Part shown: piece by piece, positions 5,917 to 8,790 of the stretch
Layout: every line of letters begins with the position of its first letter
How positions within the stretch are numbered: the stretch's first letter is position 1
Assembly (NCBI GenBank): GCA_024405255.1
Contig: JAKSOY010000189.1
Location: 1-8,790, forward strand
Origin: Kiritimatiellia bacterium
Lineage (GTDB): Bacteria > Verrucomicrobiota > Kiritimatiellia > RFP12 > UBA1067
Length of the DNA stretch: 8,790 nucleotides
Direction: 5' to 3'
Notes under the pieces: model-generated
Told to the model about the DNA's origin: nothing
What the model saw: only the letters and a program-made list of their open reading frames with translations
The model's database searches: none
Program-made: the position numbers and the translations under genes

Positions 5917-7568
5917 ACATAGAGGAAGTCGAGAGACAGCGCAATGCGGTACAAGTCGCCATTGATGAACGCAAGAGTATCGAAAGCCGACGAGCAATGG
6001 GGCAGTTTTCAACACCTGGAAAGTTGGCTCATGATATCGTCGAGGAGACCTTAACCTATTGCTCTGAAAAAGGAAAACCGTTGCGAGTATTAGAGCCATC
6101 GGTAGGGACAGGTGCTTTTGTCGTGGCGGCGCAAGAAGTTTTCTCAACACGCATTGAGGACGTTCGAGGGTACGAACTTGATGAGGATTTTTTCAATGCT
6201 TCGTTTGATTTGTGGAAGGGGTGGAATGTTGACATTCGCCAAGGAGATTTTACCCGTACGGAGCCTGACGCAGCGTTTGATCTCGTGTTGGCTAATCCTC
6301 CTTATGTGAGACACCATATGTTGGCTCAAGAAGAAAAAAAACGTCTTCAACGACTTGTAAAAGAAAGGGTTGGAATTGAGATTTCAGGTCTTTCGGGTCT
6401 CTATTGCCATTTCCTTCTTGGCTCTCAGTCGTGGATGAAACGAGAGGGCATAGGCGTTTGGCTCGTTCCGTCGGAATGGATGTCGGTTAATTACGGTGTG
6501 GCATTACGTAAGTTCTTGACAAGCGATGTCACGTTGTTGCGCGTTCATCGTTTCGATTCCGACGATGTGAAGTTCTCCGATGCTTTGGTTTCTTCCTGTG
6601 TCATTTGGTTTAAAAACACGCCTGCTGCCGTTTCTTCAGAAACTCTCTTTACATTTGGGGAGAATCTGAAAAAGCCGGCGCGAACGCTGCGTGTGACAGT
6701 GGAACATCTGCGTAAAAATTCCAAGTGGCCCCCACAGGGCCAAATGACGGAGAATTCGGACAAATGGCGAATTGGTGATTACTTTGATATACGTCGAGGA
6801 ATTGCGACCGGTGATAATTCTTTTTTTGTAATGCCAGAAGAGGTGGCAAAGGGGAAAAAAATCCCATTCAAATTTCTAAAGCCCATTTTACCAAGCCCCC
6901 GCAATTTGCCAGTTAATCATGTAACAGCAGATGCAGAAGGCTTCCCTTCAAATGTTGCGCGGCGTTTCCTTTTGGATTGTTCTGGGTATGCCATTTCGGA
7001 ACTCCCCCAAACTGTTCGTAACTATCTTGAGTCGGGCCTTCAAACAACAGCGACAAAAAGGTTGTGCGCTTCTCGAAATGTTTGGTATGAGCAGGAGCAA
7101 CGTAAAGCAACGCCATTTTTGTGCTCTTATATGGGTAGAGGGGCGAAAGATTCCGCGCCTGTTCGTTTTGTCTTGAACGATACGCAGGCCATTGCTTCGA
7201 ATTCGTTTCTCATGATGTACCCTAAGTCAGACTTGGCACGTGTGCTGCAAGAGGATCCCTCGTTGGCAGAAACGGTTTGGACCTTTTTGGCGACTATTCC
7301 TCGTGATGCGATCGTTTCTGCTGGACGCTCATACGGTGGAGGATTGCAGAAGGTGGAGCCACGGGAGTTGGCGAATGTCCCATGCGAGGAACTGCATTCC
7401 TGGATGATGACACGTGTGGACAAGGATGTGTTTCGTTATCATACTGACAACAAGGGGAATATGCTGTTGTTTGAAAAACCTAAGGAGGGCTATCAGGTCT
7501 CCACGTCCAAGAACGTTCTCCACTCTAGGAAGAAAGGAGGAAAATCGTGTATAATGCCCAACAAATGA
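5913..7568 (+). CDS. N6-adenine DNA methyltransferase of the XamI-type R-M system
   Basis: 551 residues from ATG 5913, chosen because it overlaps the endonuclease stop (ATGA) and has GGAGG at 5898-5902; the frame itself is open back to 5868, which would add 15 residues inside the endonuclease gene. The motif order is that of a gamma-class m6A enzyme: motif X-like MGQFSTPGKLAHDIV (29-43), motif I LEPSVGTGAF (60-69, SAM binding), YELD (87-90), GDF (111-113) and catalytic NPPY (128-131). The C-terminal half holds the target-recognition region, including FDIRRGIATGDNSFFV (291-306) and YGGGLQKVEP (474-483). It should methylate adenine in GTCGAC and protect the genome from the preceding nuclease. 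The last 20 or so residues, after GYQ (526-528), are Lys/Ser-rich and look non-conserved. They run over the start of the next gene, as if the 3' end were made at an insertion junction. All key residues are present. Confidence 0.93.
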   Translation: MNIEEVERQRNAVQVAIDERKSIESRRAMGQFSTPGKLAHDIVEETLTYCSEKGKPLRVLEPSVGTGAFVVAAQEVFSTRIEDVRGYELDEDFFNASFDLWKGWNVDIRQGDFTRTEPDAAFDLVLANPPYVRHHMLAQEEKKRLQRLVKERVGIEISGLSGLYCHFLLGSQSWMKREGIGVWLVPSEWMSVNYGVALRKFLTSDVTLLRVHRFDSDDVKFSDALVSSCVIWFKNTPAAVSSETLFTFGENLKKPARTLRVTVEHLRKNSKWPPQGQMTENSDKWRIGDYFDIRRGIATGDNSFFVMPEEVAKGKKIPFKFLKPILPSPRNLPVNHVTADAEGFPSNVARRFLLDCSGYAISELPQTVRNYLESGLQTTATKRLCASRNVWYEQEQRKATPFLCSYMGRGAKDSAPVRFVLNDTQAIASNSFLMMYPKSDLARVLQEDPSLAETVWTFLATIPRDAIVSAGRSYGGGLQKVEPRELANVPCEELHSWMMTRVDKDVFRYHTDNKGNMLLFEKPKEGYQVSTSKNVLHSRKKGGKSCIMPNK

Positions 7569-8143
7569 AAACTGACTCGATGGTATTGCTTCTTCTTGCC
7601 ACGACGTTCGCATGGGCGTCGGAGCCGGTGGCATTGTCGTTGCCGTCGGTAGCGCATGCCGACACGGAGGTAGTGACCAATGTGCCGTTGCCGTCGCTTT
7701 CTCATCGGGCGGCGAAGTTTGGGTTTTCGCTGGGTTGCCGTGCCACCCCCACGAACAACGTGGAAATAGCTTTTGGAACAGACACCGACTCGGATGGTGT
7801 GCTATCCCCGCGCGAGACACGACTGGTCGTTGGCTGGGACTCGGGTTCCTGGTTTGTGCGGCGAGGTTTCGCAGGCGAGCGGTTTGTGGCGTGGAGTTCA
7901 TCGACCGACGAGGTGAAGACGCTTTCCTGGGAAATGACGCTTGGTTTGCGTGCTGCCCCGTGTCGCCTGGTTGTGCGCGAGGAGGTTGCACCGCTGGACT
8001 TCGAGCTTCCGACAGTGCCGCAGAATTGGCTCTTCAACTCGGACTGGAATCTGATGCGTCTCATAGGACGCGGACTCGATGTGCAGAACGAATCGTTTAA
8101 CGTGCAGTTTATGCCTGAATCGTTCACTGTGATCTTGAGGTGA
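7547..8143 (+). CDS. Secreted protein with an EF-hand-like calcium-binding loop
   Basis: 198 residues from GTG 7547, chosen because AAAGGAGG at 7533-7540 lies six bases upstream; ATG 7565 (residue 7) is the alternative start. Residues 7-24 form a signal peptide: K8, the hydrophobic run MVLLLLATTFAWA, and a likely cut after AWA (residue 24). The mature part is beta-rich. It carries a textbook EF-hand loop, DTDSDGVLSPRE at 79-90, with Asp at 1, 3 and 5, Gly at 6 and Glu at 12; the flanks GWDSGSWFVRRG do not look like paired helices, so a lone loop of dockerin or thrombospondin-3 type fits better. It ends MPESFTVILR-stop. It overlaps the methyltransferase by 22 bases but has higher GC and a different codon style, so it belongs to the host-like right flank. 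It forms an operon with the next gene, about 7 bases on. The family is not recognised, and a cell-surface assembly role is only a guess. Confidence 0.75.
   Translation: MYNAQQMKTDSMVLLLLATTFAWASEPVALSLPSVAHADTEVVTNVPLPSLSHRAAKFGFSLGCRATPTNNVEIAFGTDTDSDGVLSPRETRLVVGWDSGSWFVRRGFAGERFVAWSSSTDEVKTLSWEMTLGLRAAPCRLVVREEVAPLDFELPTVPQNWLFNSDWNLMRLIGRGLDVQNESFNVQFMPESFTVILR
7549..7556 (+). repeat. Direct repeat GTATAATG, right copy
   Basis: Second copy of the eight-base repeat, inside the 22-base overlap between the methyltransferase and the calcium-loop protein gene. It sits where composition turns from AT-rich back to GC-richer. Confidence 0.3.
7550..7555 (+). promoter_or_regulatory. TATAAT box at the start of the surface operon
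   Basis: A perfect TATAAT lies at 7550-7555 within GTATAATG. No good -35 box is present 17 bases upstream (AGGAAG at 7527-7532). If active, transcription would begin within a few bases of ATG 7565, giving a nearly leaderless message. It may be a remnant of the operon's own promoter. Weak support. Confidence 0.25.
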
Positions 8144-8150
8144 TGTTGTG

Positions 8151-8790
8151 ATGATTTTGGAATTCCTGTCGGATTGTCTCAACGTCCTTGTATGGATTGC
8201 CTGCGTTGTTGTCGGAGGTGTGTTTGTCGGCGTGGGTGTTCGCGTCGTCAGCGGGCTATTGTTGGCGGCTTGGTCGGAGGTGAGGGGCAAGTGTGGTGCC
8301 TGGGTCGCGTCGGTGTTTCTGTCGGTCGCCCTTGTCTGCACGGTTGTCGCGCAGAAGGACGGAGGCGCGTACACGAACGCGCCGTCGGATGACGTGTCGG
8401 GGACGAACGCAGTCACGCAAGTCGAGGGAGGAACCAACGACTGGGCGAACATCGAAGGCTCAAACTCCGTTGGTCAAACCAATGGTGGCGGAACGGACGG
8501 AGCGTTGTCGTTTACGAGCCCGTTGATGCTTAGGGTGCGGATGCGTGCTCTGTCATCGGGGTTGCCGCCGCAGGATCCGCCAACGGTGGAACCTTTTGCC
8601 GTACGGCCGGCGAATGCGGTCGAGAATCATTGGTGGCGTGGCCGCGGTGCGCATGTCGATGGATTCACCATCCCGGCGGAAGGGTGGAACTTCCGCACGC
8701 CCAGCGGCTTCCTTGGCGAGCTGCTTGTCTACTCGTACGGCGAGATCCAGCCCGATGTCGAGACGGCGTATTTCCCGAGACCGTTCCCGG
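8151..8790 (+). CDS. Membrane-anchored surface protein with two N-terminal membrane segments (3' partial)
   Basis: The frame runs open from ATG 8151 to the right edge, 213 codons without a stop. GAGGTGAT at 8137-8144 is a fitting ribosome binding site; GTG 8148 is an in-frame alternative. Residues about 9-40 (VLVWIACVVVGGVFVGVGV and onwards) and 48-66 (AWVASVFLSVALVCTVVA) are two hydrophobic segments separated by a short loop with W, E, R and K. Then comes a low-complexity Gly/Asn/Thr linker (residues about 70-115, with repeated TN and GGTN), followed by a folded region starting LMLRVRMRALSSGLPP and containing HWWRGRGAHVDGF and EGWNFRTPSGFLGELLVYSYG. The layout suggests an inner-membrane anchor or uncleaved signal followed by a large exported domain. 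It is co-transcribed with the calcium-loop protein (8-base gap). Family not recognised; the total length cannot be judged. Confidence 0.78.
   Translation, partial: MILEFLSDCLNVLVWIACVVVGGVFVGVGVRVVSGLLLAAWSEVRGKCGAWVASVFLSVALVCTVVAQKDGGAYTNAPSDDVSGTNAVTQVEGGTNDWANIEGSNSVGQTNGGGTDGALSFTSPLMLRVRMRALSSGLPPQDPPTVEPFAVRPANAVENHWWRGRGAHVDGFTIPAEGWNFRTPSGFLGELLVYSYGEIQPDVETAYFPRPFP

Noticed and set aside
7612..8100. Overlapping plus-strand frame inside the calcium-loop protein gene
   Set aside because: Composition is Arg/Cys-rich with no signal peptide or ribosome binding site, whereas the 7547 frame has both.
1..8790. CRISPR array, tRNA, rRNA or insertion sequence
   Set aside because: No regularly spaced repeats, no cloverleaf-like segment, no rRNA-like stretch and no transposase-like product or long terminal inverted repeats were seen on either strand.

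Overview
The window looks like a piece of a fairly high-GC Gram-negative-type bacterial chromosome. Large secreted proteins of beta-helix plus PA14 type, a Tat-exported sugar-isomerase-like lipoprotein, and a pair of signal-peptide and membrane-anchored surface genes suggest the PVC superphylum. A gut-type Kiritimatiellota or Lentisphaerota relative is my best guess from protein style alone; there is no rRNA or marker gene to confirm it.

Layout. (1) 2-2974: 3' part of a giant surface protein with glycine/threonine-rich beta-helix-like repeats and two tandem PA14-like domains, open at the left edge. (2) 2975-3062: short intergenic region with a good sigma70-type promoter covered by two inverted repeats. 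(3) 3063-4694: Tat-signal lipoprotein related to the L-fucose/L-arabinose isomerase superfamily, closed by a clear intrinsic terminator (4718-4760). (4) 4761-7568: an AT-richer island carrying its own strong promoter, a 27-codon leader ORF, a XamI-family restriction endonuclease and a gamma-class N6-adenine methyltransferase, i.e. a Type II restriction-modification (R-M) system predicted to act on GTCGAC. (5) 7547-8790: a return to higher GC, with a two-gene operon encoding a secreted protein with a perfect EF-hand-like calcium loop and a double-membrane-segment surface protein that runs off the right edge.

The R-M module is the main accessory element. R comes first and M overlaps it by an ATGA. 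M in turn overlaps the next, compositionally different surface-protein gene by 22 bases. Hand counts of single 60-base lines give 42/60 GC at 1441-1500, 25/60 at 5041-5100 and 32/60 at 7741-7800, consistent with the module being acquired horizontally. An 8-base direct repeat (GTATAATG) sits at 4837-4844 and 7549-7556, nearly at the module's ends. Four GTCGAC sites lie in the left flank (541, 3204, 3423, 4331) and none from 4337 to the right end, so the resident genome would need the methyltransferase.

The least explained material is the surface-protein operon at the right, the leader peptide ahead of the endonuclease, and a shared C-terminal ending (hydrophobic-T-hydrophobic-I-hydrophobic-R-stop) in two otherwise different exported proteins. 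No RNA gene, CRISPR array, transposase or integrase was found.
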